A stretch of DNA of 64,000 nucleotides from Monodelphis domestica (taxonomy: Eukaryota > Chordata > Mammalia > Didelphimorphia > Didelphidae): assembly GCF_027887165.1 (NCBI RefSeq), contig NC_077227.1, forward strand, positions 64,862,607-64,926,606. Direction: 5' to 3'. Position numbers and translations under genes: made by a program. The first letter of the stretch is position 1. The number at the start of each line of letters is the position of its first letter. Below are positions 31,936-42,822 of the stretch, one piece after another. The notes under the pieces are model-generated. The model had not been told where the DNA came from. It worked only from the letters and a program-made list of their open reading frames with translations, and searched no databases.

Positions 31936-32275
31936 CACTTCTCTATTCCCTGGGCTTTCTTCATTGCCTTGGCTCATATTGTTTCTAATACCAGTCATAT
32001 CCTTTTTTCCCCTTTACAAGCATTGAATTCCTATTGATCCTTAAACCCGGAATACTACCTTGTACCATGAAGCCTCCTCTTTTCCCACCTTTCCTCCATG
32101 TCTAACCCCATAGATAGCATTGCCCCAAAGCTCCAGTGTGTATCTCATGCATTGAAAAAAATGGAATCAGTACATGTATGTATCTCCTTATCTAGACTGA
32201 GTTCTTCCAGATCCAAGACTGAATCTTCTCTAAACTTTGTATCTTTCTCCTGTGCCTAGGATAAAGCTTAGCTAG

Positions 32276-32879
32276 CTGGTGAGCCAGCCTCCCCGTACCC
32301 CTGCCTGGGTTGTATACTTCCATACTGTTCTAGCCTTATCGGTTGTTAAGGAAGAGGGAGTGAGATAAGTGACTTGGGTGGAGTGGTTTAGGGCTTAGAA
32401 AGAATGAGGTCAGCTGGAATTTGCTTGGAAGCGAGGAGCCATATTCACCCTGCAGCCTGTTTCCTTTGGCCTTGGTCCCACCTGCCTTAGTAACTCAGGT
32501 AACATAATGAATGACCTGGGAAAATGGTTTCCCCTGGAAAGCAGCCTTGTTAGGGTGGCGATGCCCCAGTTCCTGGTTCTGGGCCAGCTGTACAGTAAGC
32601 CTTGATTCTCATCTTTCTCTGATCCCTCTGATTCATCAGTGTAGACCCCCACAATGCTCAGGCAGGTGTCTTTGAAAAGAGGGAAAGAGCCTGAGAGTGA
32701 AAAGAGCACTGAACTAGATTTCAGGTGGCTGGGGTTTTTTGCCCTAGTTCCGCCAGTCCCAGATAGGTTTGCCTGACCTTCTCTAGAGCTGCAGGATTCT
32801 ATTCTGACACCCCAGGGCTTCTTCCTCTGATTGCATTGGTCCTTTTCCCCCCAACCCTCATTATTAGGAAGTTACCCTC
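32276..32879. other. Repeat-poor intronic block
   Basis: No repeat recognised at 32290-32870. The 99-residue minus-strand frame at 32410-32709 shows no domain. Confidence 0.5.
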
Positions 32880-33230
32880 AAGCCAGTCATGACCAACTCC
32901 TTCCTTCATGACTCTGGACTTCTCCCTTCTACCTTGCCTCTAGCTCTTCCCCCACTTCAACTTCCTTTTATGTGTTTGTTGTCTTTCCCTATCAGATTGG
33001 AAACTCCTCCAAGTCAGGGAAAGCTCCCCCATCCCCCTTTGTATCCCAAGTTCTTGGTGCTTTACTCAGTACTGTATAAGTGCCTGGAGATTTGTTCTCT
33101 TACCAGGTGTCCTGTTGTGACCTTAGACAAGAGACTTAGCATCTCTGTTTCTGTTCCCTTATCTGCAGAATGAAGGGTTGGGCTTGATTGCTGGATGATC
33201 TTTAATCTTTGGAAACTTTTTGGGGAGTGG
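32880..33230 (+). mobile_element. L2 3' fragment followed by a MIR fragment
   Basis: 'cttttatgtgtttgttgtct' and 'agattggaaactcctccaag' are L2-like up to about 33085. 'tgttcccttatctgcagaat' and 'gggcttgattgctggatgat' at 33150-33205 are MIR-like. Confidence 0.5.
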
Positions 33231-33299
33231 TTCATAAAAAAAAAATACCCACCTTATTTTTGTGTCAAGGTTTGGAGTTTTCATAGCACTCCAATGCCC

Positions 33300-33420
33300 T
33301 TTTTTTTGGTATTAGAATCAATATGGACTATTGGTTCCAAGGCAGAAGAGTGGTAAGGGCTAGGCAGTAGGGGTTAAGTGACTTACCCAGGGTCACATAG
33401 CTAGGACGTGTTTGAGGACT
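33300..33420 (-). mobile_element. 5'-truncated MAR1, antisense, with perfect 13-base target duplication
   Basis: The tail and CORE are present ('tattggttccaaggcagaag', 'cagggtcacatagctagga'), and the tRNA-like head is missing. CACTCCAATGCCC flanks it at 33287-33299 and 33421-33433, so the truncation happened at insertion. Confidence 0.93.
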
Positions 33421-33433
33421 CACTCCAATGCCC

Positions 33434-33620
33434 ATTAATCTCAAGTGATCTTCACAACAACATTTTAAAGTAGGGTAGGAGGTATGATTTTTCGGAAAAG
33501 ATAAATGAAGTCTGTGGTGGTAGATTTGCCCCAAGTTCACACAGCTATTTAAGTGCCTGAGATAGGACTGAACTCCTGTGTGCTGGCTCTTGGTGGCATG
33601 TTTAATATGCTACCCAAGGC
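33434..33620 (-). mobile_element. MIR SINE, antisense
   Basis: 'tgatcttcacaacaacattt' and 'gccccaagttcacacagcta' in reversed MIR order. The truncated MAR1 inserted at its left end. Confidence 0.7.
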
Positions 33621-34464
33621 TGTCTCTCATTCACATAGACAGTAAGTGGTTGTGATTAAGATTCTGGGTTAGCTGAGGCCACTGGGCTCTGCCTGCCCCT
33701 TCTTATTTTATCATTACTGATAGAGCCATTTTTATGGGGCTTTGCAAAAAGCTTGCTTGAGTGCCTCTTAGGTCTCTGAAGTTTCTATTTTTCATCACCA
33801 CTGGGTGGAGTAGGATGTGGGGTGGTGACATTGTGACTTCTTATCCCATGACACAAACTAGACCAGCACTCCAGAGGATATGTGAAGACTGAGCCAGAGA
33901 ACTCCTTTGCGATTCTTTTTTAGTTTGTAACCTATTGAACTGGAGAGAAGTGTTGGAATATAGAGGAAGTACAGCAATTCTCCCCTCCTCCAAAAAAAAA
34001 AGGCATTGGCACCAGACAGTGATAGTACCTCAAAGAAGCTCTCGCTATGGTTTCTTGTGAGAGTAACCCTGATGGGGGCACAGCTATCTACTCCTTCATG
34101 ATTCAGAAATGAATCTATTAGGAGCAGCAGTAATTGTCTGGCCAGCTTGATGACTGGAGGGTGAGTTATCTAAGTGTTAGAGTGCAGTTTTGGTTTCCTG
34201 GCTGTTAGAATTTGGATAAGGCATACTTATCTTCTAATCATTCTGAAACTGTTTGGGGTTTTATTAGTATTCCATTCACTTAGTATTTTTTTCCTCTTCA
34301 AATGCTTATGTGCTTTGGAGTAGAATTATTTATTTAATGTGATCTTTTTTTCCAATTAATGGAAATCTACCGTGCTCATCCTACCTACTGAAAAAAGAAT
34401 GGAAAAACAGAACCCTTGTAGCAAATATATATAGTTAAGCAAAATATGCCTGAATTGGCTTTGC
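33621..34464. other. Repeat-poor intronic block
   Basis: No repeat or coding exon recognised apart from an A run at 33992-34001. Confidence 0.5.
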
Positions 34465-34500
34465 CATATATATATGTGTATATATATATATAAACAAACA

Positions 34501-34550
<50 letters not shown>

Positions 34551-34577
34551 TGTCTGTCTGTCTGTCTGTCTGTCTCA
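34465..34577. repeat. Compound microsatellite (TA)n-(GT)n-(TCTG)n
   Basis: (TA)-rich at 34465-34492, GT dinucleotides from about 34504 to 34549, then six to seven TCTG units to 34576. Confidence 0.95.
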
Positions 34578-34824
34578 GAGGGTGGATGACAGGAATTTTG
34601 GTGGATAAAAAGAACATAAAAGATCCAAACAGTCCATGAAGAGTACCTAGCCTCCTCAGGAACACAAGAATAAATATGTGAAATAAATTAGAAAACACTA
34701 TAGGCCATCTTGTTGATTAGAAATACTGTAGCAAAGGAATACCAAATTGTTATCATCATCCATCCCATCTTCCCACTGGATGTCTAGTACCATTTACCCA
34801 ATTGTCTATTAAACTCTTCTTTTA

Positions 34825-34925
34825 TGGTGAAAGATTGATCAATCAATCAATCAGTAAATATTAAGCATTTAGTAGGCAAAAGACAGTCCTGCCCTTAAGG
34901 AGCTTATAATCGAGTAATAGCCCAT
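34825..34925 (-). mobile_element. L2 3' end, antisense
   Basis: 'tcaatcaatcaatcagtaaa' and 'cctgcccttaaggagcttat' are the reversed L2 terminus, including its degenerate tail of short repeats. Confidence 0.75.
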
Positions 34926-35460
34926 GGTCACTCTAGTGTGTATCAGAAGCCAAGCTCATCTCCCCACTCCCTCTCCCATCACCTGTCATTGATACCATTT
35001 TTTTCTGCCAATCAGGTTTGTCTCAGACTTTTTACATGATTTTGTCCCTTGTGGATTCTTTCAGGGAGTTTTTCTTCTTTTTGCCCCTCTCTGCTGATCC
35101 CATCCTTGGGTGTCCATGCTTTTAGGACAATAGCCTCCTGTGTCCAGGCACTTGCTAGTGTAATACTTCTAGAATGGGGCTACCTCTGCTTGGTCGTATC
35201 CCTCTCACATCGTTCAGGTCCCAACTCAAGGTTTACATATCTTCCACAACATCTTCTCTGACTGGTCTAGTCTCATCTCAGAATTCCTGTAGCATAGTTG
35301 AAAGTAAGCATGGTATAATAAACCAGGACCTGGATCTGGAGGCACAAGTTCCAAGTACAAACTCTGCCACAAGCTAGTTTGTGACCTCAGCAGACCTTTC
35401 AGTGCCCTGAATTTCAATTTCCTTAGCTGTAAAAATGATGCTTTAGTTGCTTTGTTGCTA
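34926..35460 (+). mobile_element. L2 scraps and a MIR
   Basis: 35190-35285 ('tcaggtcccaactcaaggtt', 'catcttctctgactggtct') is L2-like. 35290-35460 ('aaaccaggacctggatctgg', 'aatttccttagctgtaaaaa') is a MIR on the plus strand. 34930-35190 is unassigned, with weak L2-like pieces. Confidence 0.55.
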
Positions 35461-35754
35461 GGACAAGAGTTCCGATGTTCTGTGTATCTTCCTGTTCTAT
35501 ATAATTTAACACTTGATTGTGTATTATTTTGAAATCCTTTATCCATTTCCATTGTTTTTATGTAGCTTTGTTTCCCTATATAAGAACTATTCTGGCAATC
35601 TATGATGAGTCCAATACATGATATTTCAATATTCAAAATATCCTTGATTTTACCAGATACTCCCTCCAGAAGGGAAGAACCCCAACCTCCCTAATTCCTT
35701 AGGCTATGCTGAAAAAAAAAAGTATCATCTACTGGCCAACCTTTTAGTAATAAG
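35461..35754. other. Intronic sequence, nothing recognised
   Basis: An A run lies at 35711-35720. The 136-residue minus-strand frame at 35226-35636 crosses L2 and MIR sequence and is chance. Confidence 0.45.
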
Positions 35755-35895
35755 TCTTTGGTCATAGCATTAGAGCTAAAAGGGATAGTAGAAGTCAAAT
35801 GCCTTCATTTCACAGAGGAGATTAGAGGCTCAGAGAGTTGGAAGGAATTTAACTCAGAGAAAATAGAAGCAGGATTTTGATTCCAAATCCTAGAT
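35755..35895 (-). mobile_element. MIR SINE, antisense
   Basis: 'agagctaaaagggatagtag' and 'agattagaggctcagagagt' follow the reversed MIR variant. Confidence 0.7.
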
Positions 35896-36029
35896 TTGGA
35901 CTTCAGATCTTGAATTGGTTCTCATCATTGCACTGGGCTATCCTACTCCAAAGCCACCCTTTGGCATGGAAGGCTATGTGAGTGGAGGACAAACTCAAAC
36001 AATGGTAGACCCTACCAAGCTAGAAAGGT

Positions 36030-36235
36030 TTTGGCTACAGTTCAGAGCCTGCCTTAGACATTTCTTTTCTTTGAGACTCCCAGCAAGCCATTTAGCTTCC
36101 CTGAGCCTCAGTTTCCTTATCTGTAAAATGGGGACTATAGTACCTCCATTATAGGGTTACTGTGATGGATCCAGTGAGACAGCATGTATAAAAAGCATTT
36201 TGCAAATCTAAAAAAGCACTATATAAATGCTTCCT
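36030..36235 (+). mobile_element. MIR SINE
   Basis: 'cctcagtttccttatctgta', 'gggactatagtacctccatt' and 'aaaagcattttgcaaatcta' in MIR order. Confidence 0.88.
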
Positions 36236-36654
36236 TTTGTGATTGGCTGGATTAAGAATTTCAGTTTTTCTTCCACACTATTTTAAAGAAACTTATCATC
36301 ACCAAAAGGCTGGCCCTTAGGTGTTAAACACCAACCCCTCTTTTCATTTTTTAAAACATATCCTAAAGTATAGAGGGATTGTGTTCTCTTTTGGAGAGAA
36401 TATCTGATGAAATCAAGGCTATTTTGAATATTGAAGTATCATGCACTGAGTTCATCGATTGTCAGAATGGTTCTTGTAAAGCAGAAAACAAAGCTCTTTT
36501 TTCCATACAATGTTTTGATATCCCCTGTGTCTTTTAATCCTAGATATTTTTTCAGGTTCCTACATCTATTGATCTGTTCCTCCTGGATATGTGTTATCTT
36601 CAGGAAATCCCATTATCTGTAATACCTTCTGCCACTTAAGAGTTCTTTTAATCC
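36236..36654. other. Intronic sequence, nothing recognised
   Basis: AT-rich and unique as far as I can see. Confidence 0.4.
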
Positions 36655-36850
36655 TTAATAACTGCCATTTACATGTTCCTTTCAAAGTTAGGAAAGCACT
36701 TAGTGTACATTATCTCTGAAAGTAGGTACTCTAGGCTATTGTTATCCCCATTTTACAGGTGAGGAAACTGAGGTCCAGAAGAGGAGCCTTTTGCACTGTC
36801 ATACAAGTGGCATATGGTGGTTGGTCTTGGTTTGATAATCCACAAGCTGT
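36655..36850 (-). mobile_element. MIR SINE, antisense
   Basis: 'cattttacaggtgaggaaac' with 'tgaggtccagaagaggag' following, and 'aaagcacttagtgtacatta' on the left. Confidence 0.8.
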
Positions 36851-37934
36851 GTCCACTTTCATTTCTTTAGGCAGGATGAGGGGGTGGGGGTAGATGGGGC
36901 AGAGGGAAGCTCTCTTAATATCTGCCTTGCTCAGGAAGTAAACCAGCCAGCTTTGTCATCTTCACATACAAAAGGGAAATAACAAAGATAACCTGAAACA
37001 GAGTTTACATTTGCAACTCCATTCTGTTTTTTAGGGTGAATTTCATTTCTTTTCAGAGGCCAAGGGAAATAAATGTATTGGATTTTGGGTGGTATCTTGT
37101 CCCTCTCTCCAAAAAAAATAAAAATTACGAAAGCACACCTCATATTCTGAGTGCCTGGTGTTAAAATAAAAGGCATGGTAGTTAGAGAATACTATTAGAA
37201 ACACATGATTCACTTTAGTGAGAAATAAATATATAATTACATTTAGTAATTGCATTTTGTGGCTGACACATTTCCTGAAAGGTATTCTGTGTGGGCTAGT
37301 GGTGGCTGGCCACGGGAGAGCTGGGAATTGGAATTCTGTAGGACTATGCCTCAACTTGTACCTGGATGGGGGTCAGACTAGTTGAATGATGCTATAGCTT
37401 CCCATATCTCTCAAAGTGGAATGACTGGGTAATAATACTGTAATTTTAAGCCCTAATTGATGGCTAAGAAAAGTTATATACAAACAGGTTATAGGATCAA
37501 TTGATGCTGGAAATCGGCAACTTTTATTTCTTAAGCATTTTCATTGTGATATGCTTCTGTCAAAGTCTGAAATCTTAAATCAAGTGGACTGAACAGCCAG
37601 TTGTCTTTCAGAGGGTTGGAATTTATCCTTTTACCTTATTTGAAAATTTTCTATTTACTTGAAAATGAGGGGCTTGGTGTATTTTGAGATAAGTGAGTTT
37701 TTGGGTTGATACTTTAATGTATCCTTTCCAAAACCTGGTTTCAGTTCACTTTAATCCCCAAACTATTTGTTGAACCTTTGCCATGCTTATATCTTGTGCC
37801 AGGCACCATTCAAGAATATAAATTTAAGACTACTCTTCAGTCCTAAATCATTTTACAGATAGGAATATAGGATTTAGATTTGGAAATAAGAAAATAAGGC
37901 AAGGCAGTATAATTAAATCCCTAAGTGAATTATT
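36851..37934. other. Repeat-poor intronic block
   Basis: About 1 kb without a recognised repeat, apart from a weak L2-like scrap near 37795 ('tgtgccaggcaccattcaag'). The 103-residue minus frame near 37043-37354 has no domain. Confidence 0.45.
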
Positions 37935-38165
37935 CAGACAATTATCCAATCAATAAATATTTGTTAAGCATTTGTGGGCCAGGCCCTGTTCTAAGTGCTG
38001 AGGATACACAAAGAAACAAAAGATAGCCTCTGACCTAACTGTGGAAAGGTTAAGGTGAACTAGTGGTGAAGGGGAAAGCTTTTCTGGAGGAGGACTTGAA
38101 TTGGGTCCATGAAGGATGAGTGGAATTTGGGTTTGAGGAAGGAAGGAGGGCATCTATGATGGGGG
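37935..38165 (-). mobile_element. L2 3' end, antisense
   Basis: 'caataaatatttgttaagca', 'ggccctgttctaagtgctga' and 'tctggaggaggacttgaatt' are reversed L2 terminal and upstream blocks. Confidence 0.75.
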
Positions 38166-38364
38166 CTGGAGACCAATGTCTATATGAGATGAGATGAGAA
38201 AAATATTCAAAATTAAGCTCTTAAATTTTATAAAAGGAACAAATACCTTGTTTTTGACTATCCTTTCCTATAAGCTGGTACAGTGGGATTAAGCTTATTT
38301 GGCAGTTTAATTTGAATGAAGGGTTTCAGAAAGCATTTATTTAGTTAGTTCACATCTGGGCCTT

Positions 38365-38560
38365 TCTTCCATTTTCCTCAGTTTCCTTTTGTAAAATAAA
38401 GAGTTGGACTGAATGGCTGTTCTCCAAGATGTTTTCTGATACCTGAGAATTATGTGAATGTTATATTTTAGGCCTAGGACAATCAGTCTTGGAGAAATTT
38501 GTGGGAAGGGAAAGTTTGCCTAGCCCACACTAGGTGCTCAGTACATTTTTGTTGATTGAC
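38365..38560 (+). mobile_element. MIR tail and L2 terminus
   Basis: 'ttttcctcagtttccttttg' and 'agttggactgaatggctgtt' are MIR-like. 'actaggtgctcagtacattt' with 'ttgattgac' is the L2 end. Confidence 0.55.
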
Positions 38561-38584
38561 TAAAAGAGAAAAACCTTGTTTGCA

Positions 38585-38905
38585 TTTTGACTGGCTGTCT
38601 CCCATGCCTGGATCTTACCCTCCTTATCTCTGCCTCCTGCCTTCCTTAGTCACCATTAAGTCTCAACTTAAAGTCCGTCATCTTCAAGTAGCCTTTCTGG
38701 GTCCTCCTTAATTTTAATGCCTTCTGTCTGAGATTATGGTCAGTTTATTTTGTGTACATTTTGTTTGTGCAGAGTTGTTGGTTCCCCCATTAGACTCAGT
38801 TCCTGAGGGCAAGGACCGTTTTTCCCATCTTTGCATCCTTAGGCACTTAGCACAGTACCTGACCCATAGTAGGCACTTAATAAATGTTTGTTTGTTAGAC
38901 TAACT
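38585..38905 (+). mobile_element. L2 LINE 3' end
   Basis: 'ctgtctcccatgcctggatc', 'gtctcaacttaaagtccgtc', 'agttcctgagggcaaggacc', 'gcacttagcacagtacctga' and 'ggcacttaataaatgtttgt' are in L2 order. A clear copy with the complete terminus. Confidence 0.9.
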
Positions 38906-39675
38906 TTCCTAAACCTGTATAAATCCTAAAAACTCTTCAAATCATTGTTTATTTCAGTGGGATCAGACCTCTTCTCCAATATTTTTAAAAACTCCAAAAC
39001 TGTTTACTTTCTAACCCTTTATTCAACACTGTGATAGTATGAATATACCTTAACTTTCATTTAACATTTTCTCTGTTCTTCTCTAGCTACTGCTTGTACA
39101 AACTCTTTCCACTGAATTTTTCCTAAGTATATATTAGGACACATTAAAAATTACATAAGACCAATTAATTGCAATATCATCACATTTTTGGATTCTTAAA
39201 TATAGCTCAGTACAACTGCAAAATTCAAAGTCCCTCTCCTAATTTCTCAGTGTTGAGTGTCACAGATTTCAGTAAGTAAGATGACTTCAGAGAAGTAGTT
39301 ACCTTCTCAAAGTTGACCTCTTTTATGCTGGAGAAACATTCATATACTTATTTCAAAGAGAAATTTACTTAGAAATGGACATTTTTCAATCCCGAATGCT
39401 AATTGAATTATTGTATCAAATTAAACAATTAAGAATTTATGTTTAATTTTTATCAGGAGAGGTATTAGTTTTCTAAAGATTTTAAATTAATAGAAGTCCT
39501 TATCACATAAATTTTGGATTTAACTAAATCAAATATGGCTATATCAACACTACCTTTATTAATTTAAAACCTCAGATTTTACAGGGACCATTAACTGCCA
39601 GGATCTTAGATTTCAGGGCACAGTTATAAATCGGAAAAGTGATGGTGAGATGGTGGTACAACTGTCATGATGTTA
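38906..39675. other. AT-rich intronic sequence
   Basis: No repeat family or exon recognised. Confidence 0.4.
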
Positions 39676-39822
39676 CTTTTTTTAATTGAAAAATTTTATT
39701 TAATTAATTAATTACTTTAGGATGTTTTTCCATGGTTACAAGATTCATGTTCTTCCCCTCCTCCCCCACCTCCCCCAGCCAATGAGCAATTCTGCTGGGT
39801 TTTATATGTGTTATTGATCACG
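39676..39822 (-). mobile_element. Short L1 3' end, antisense
   Basis: 'ccatggttacaagattcatg' and 'caattctgctgggttttata' are reversed L1 3' UTR, the same region as at 29638. No clear target duplication. Confidence 0.8.
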
Positions 39823-40628
39823 ATATAATTTTGAATGGCATAACAGTATTTTTTTTTTGACACATTTCCTAACTTATTCATAGTAAATGGGTTCGTTCCC
39901 CTTTGTTTTATTTTGCCTTAATTTATTATAGCTTATACAAGAAAACATTACATTTTACTTTTAGTTGCTTTATGGCTCTAAAATGAGCTGTTCTCCCTCT
40001 AGGTTTACCTTTAATCTGGCAGTTCCAATTTGGGTTACCAACAGATCTTATTTGGTGTTAGCAGTGATAAAAGGGTAAATAAAATCTACATTTTCCACAT
40101 CTCCTTCCCTCAGCAAAATTGTCACTATTGCAGGAAGAACCAACTCTTTCTTGCTGGATCCAAGAGCAGTCAGGGATCCAATCTTTAACATTACAGTTAA
40201 TAGGCCGAGGAATCAGGGATTGAAATCAGGCCTCTTAACATCCTGAACCACTAACTCAGTGCCAAATATCAAATATTTTATTACCTCAGTGTCAAGTATC
40301 AAACACTTCAAATCTCAAATGCTGGAGTTATTCAGACCCACAGGATTTTTACTCCAAGCTCTCATGTGCTGTTTTGTTTTCAAAGTTCCTTATTTTAACA
40401 TTTCTGTGAGGTTTACTAGATCTCTCTTTAAATTTCATGATTATTAAAACAGTTCTTAAACTTTAAATTGTAGTTTCAGAAGAGATTCTTTTGCAGGTTA
40501 ATAAAACCAAAGCAATCCCAGTCTAATACTTTGGTTTCACCAGTCACAAGACATAAAAACTAGAAAAAACCCAGAAACAATTACAATTTAGAACTTTCTA
40601 GTGAAGAAATTCAATAATATTCTTTATC
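39823..40628. other. AT-rich intronic sequence
   Basis: Nothing recognised. Words such as 'aaatatcaaa' and 'aagtatcaaa' recur at 40263-40310 without a regular period. Confidence 0.4.
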
Positions 40629-40644
40629 AAAAATTTAGTCTCTA

Positions 40645-40970
40645 CAATTCTGAGGGACTTATTACAAAGAATGTTATCTACCTCCAGAGAAAGAACTGCT
40701 GGAGTCAGAATACAGATGAAAACATATGTTTTTTCATTTGTTTGTTTGAGTATATGTTTCAGGGTTTTGGTTTTTATAAGATAATTCTCTTTAAAAAATG
40801 AACAATATGGAAATATGTTTCATGTGATAATATATGTATAACCCAGATTGAATTGCGTGCCAGCTCTGGGAGAGGGGAGAGAAGGAGGGAGGGGAACAAT
40901 TTGGATCCTATAACTTTCAGAAAGCTTATGTGGAAATTTGTTATTAAATGGAATTGGCAAAAAAATAAGT
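40645..40970 (+). mobile_element. Short L1 3' end, sense, with 16-base target duplication
   Basis: 'ctacctccagagaaagaact' near 40678 and 'aacaatatggaaatatgttt' near 40801 are the marsupial L1 3' UTR. AAAAATTTAGTCTCTA at 40629-40644 recurs with one mismatch at 40971-40986. Confidence 0.88.
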
Positions 40971-41362
40971 AAAAATTTAGTTTCTAACTTTGCCTTTTCC
41001 TTGTCTCTGTATCTTTAAAGTGGCCAGCACTGAGAACAGTTGGACTAAAGAGAAACATGCATACATACATATGTATATAGTCTCTTGACCAATTTTGGAA
41101 GTTTTACTGTTTAAAATCTTTTTCCTCTGGTGGATCAGACCAGGGCAAAAAGAGAAGAAGGCTGGATCAAAAGTGGAGCAGATAGAGCAAATTCTGGCCA
41201 CAAGCAAGTCCTTTTGGATGAAAACATTGAGCTTAAACATCCCGTCTATCTTTATCTCCCTTTCCTTTCTCTTTAGTTTCTGAACTGCTCCTCTAGTCGA
41301 TGTTTCTGTTATTTTCAAATTCTTCTGTTACTACTGTTTTCCCTTGATCCTCCTTGTCTTTC

Positions 41363-41640
41363 TTAGTGGGCAAGTGGGTCCTCAGAGCCATCAAACTTGC
41401 CCTGGTTCTGAGAAGCAGCCTCCCTTCCTTTCTTTAAATACTGACATATAAGATGGCCTTTCTTTCTGCAATGGGAGCACTCTAGGGAATTATGTCTCTT
41501 CCTTTTAAACCTATGAGCTTGGTTGTCTGCTAAGTTGGGTTCTGTGTGTGGGATACAGGAGGGGGCAATTAAGAGGGAGGAGTTGTAGGCTATATGCAAG
41601 ATGTCTGGGATAATTCTGCCCAGCACTACCATTTCCCCCT
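41363..41640 (-). pseudogene. Gag-like fragment of an endogenous retrovirus, nucleocapsid region
   Basis: The minus strand reads basic sequence leading to a zinc-knuckle-like 'CSHCRKKGHLI' followed by more lysines, which resembles the single knuckle of gammaretrovirus-type nucleocapsids. No pol, env or paired LTRs were recognised around it. The element is broken and looks old. A host CCHC protein or chance are alternatives. Confidence 0.4.
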
Positions 41641-41824
41641 TTCCCTTTCTTGCAGCTACTGCCCTGGAGAAGTTTTAGCTGAGACAATTTTCATCCCTCC
41701 TGTTACTATCAAAACCTCAGCTTCATGGTCTACATCTCTATAAAAGGGTACCAAGGCTATAAACCAACACAAACTGTAGGAATCTAGAAGTTAAAATGCA
41801 GTTATCTAACAGCATCCTTTTAGG

Positions 41825-41933
41825 TATATACATACATATATAATGTGTATTCATTTATGTATGTATACATGTGTAAAGGTACAGATATATATTTATATGT
41901 GTGTATATATATATAAAATATGTATATAAAGAT
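41825..41933. repeat. Imperfect TA/TG/ATGT microsatellite
   Basis: Interspersed TATATA, ATGTATGTAT and GTGTGTAT runs over about 110 bases. Confidence 0.85.
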
Positions 41934-42084
41934 ATTTCATTTGAGGCTCATAATACCCCCACTGAGATAGGTGCTGATTACTATCTGTATGCAATCATAC
42001 ATCTTACCTGTTTTCATGTTAATTGTTTTTCTTTTGATCTGTTTTATTTTTCTTGTGATAGTCCCTTGCCTAGCACAAATGCTA

Positions 42085-42235
42085 GTTGAATTGAATTAAT
42101 CATATTTTATAGATCAGGAAATTGAGGTACAAAGCAGGTAAGTGACTTCATAGCTTAGTGTGAGAATGAGATTTGAACCCAAGTCTTCCTGACTTTTAAA
42201 TCCTTGTTCTGTAGAACTGTGATGCCAGAATTTTA
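42085..42235 (-). mobile_element. MIR SINE, antisense
   Basis: 'tagatcaggaaattgaggta' and 'gatttgaacccaagtcttcc' in reversed MIR order. Confidence 0.8.
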
Positions 42236-42530
42236 TCTAATCTGCAATTAAAAAACAACAAACAACCCCCCCCCAAAAAAAAAGAAACTGAGACATAGAG
42301 CTCCATGTCAATAATTACTTATTAAAAGGAACCTGGCCCTCTTTAACAAATAAGACTAAGACCTTCCTTATGGTCTGAGATCCCTATTTTACTCAGCTTT
42401 TCTATCCTTCTGGGTCCATTCAGTCTTTTTATGCGTGTACAGTCCAGGCAGCATGAGTTATAAGTGTGTAATTTCATTAGTGGATTCTGAACTCTTGATA
42501 TGTCTCCAAAAGTCACACTGTTACAAAATA
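42236..42530. other. Intronic sequence, nothing recognised
   Basis: C and A runs at 42267-42284 precede unassigned sequence. Confidence 0.4.
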
Positions 42531-42576
42531 AATTAATTGATCAACTGACTACACACACATTTAGTTAGCTAGTTAG

Positions 42577-42756
42577 TTGATTAACTTGACTATATATGGT
42601 TAGTTGATTAAGTGATTATATATAGTTGATTGACTATATATAGTTTATTAACTTGACCATATGTAGTTGATTAATTTGACTGTACACATAATTGATTAAG
42701 TGATTATATATATAATTGATTGACTATATATAGTTGATTAACTTGACTATATATAG
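42577..42756. repeat. Minisatellite with higher-order period of about 89 bases
   Basis: Eight units start with TTGATTA or a variant. Three types are seen: A (about 23 bases, ends 'acttgactatatatag'), B (22-24 bases, 'agtgattatatatag') and C (18-19 bases, 'ttgattgactatatatag'). The order is A-B-C-A-A-B-C-A. B recurs after 88 bases, C after 89 and A after 90. A TA-rich tract follows to about 42820. Confidence 0.85.
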
Positions 42757-42779
42757 TTTGTTTATTAACTATTAACTGA

Positions 42780-42822
42780 ATATATATATATATATATTTA
42801 CTATATATATATTACTGTTTGT
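42780..42822. repeat. (TA)n microsatellite
   Basis: TATATA runs with short interruptions beside the minisatellite. Confidence 0.85.

Larger units (their letters stand above)
31125..32275 (+). mobile_element. L2 LINE 3' region with two later insertions
   Basis: L2 blocks 'aatattgcaataatctctta' (31218), 'agatctcgtcatgcccttgc' (31488) and 'ctttacaatcagagtccact' (31581) precede the gap; 'attgccttggctcatattgt' (31963) and 'atctttctcctgtgcctagg' (32241) follow it. Gaps are filled by an L1-like piece (about 31240-31430) and a MIR/THER (31690-31935). Confidence 0.65.
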
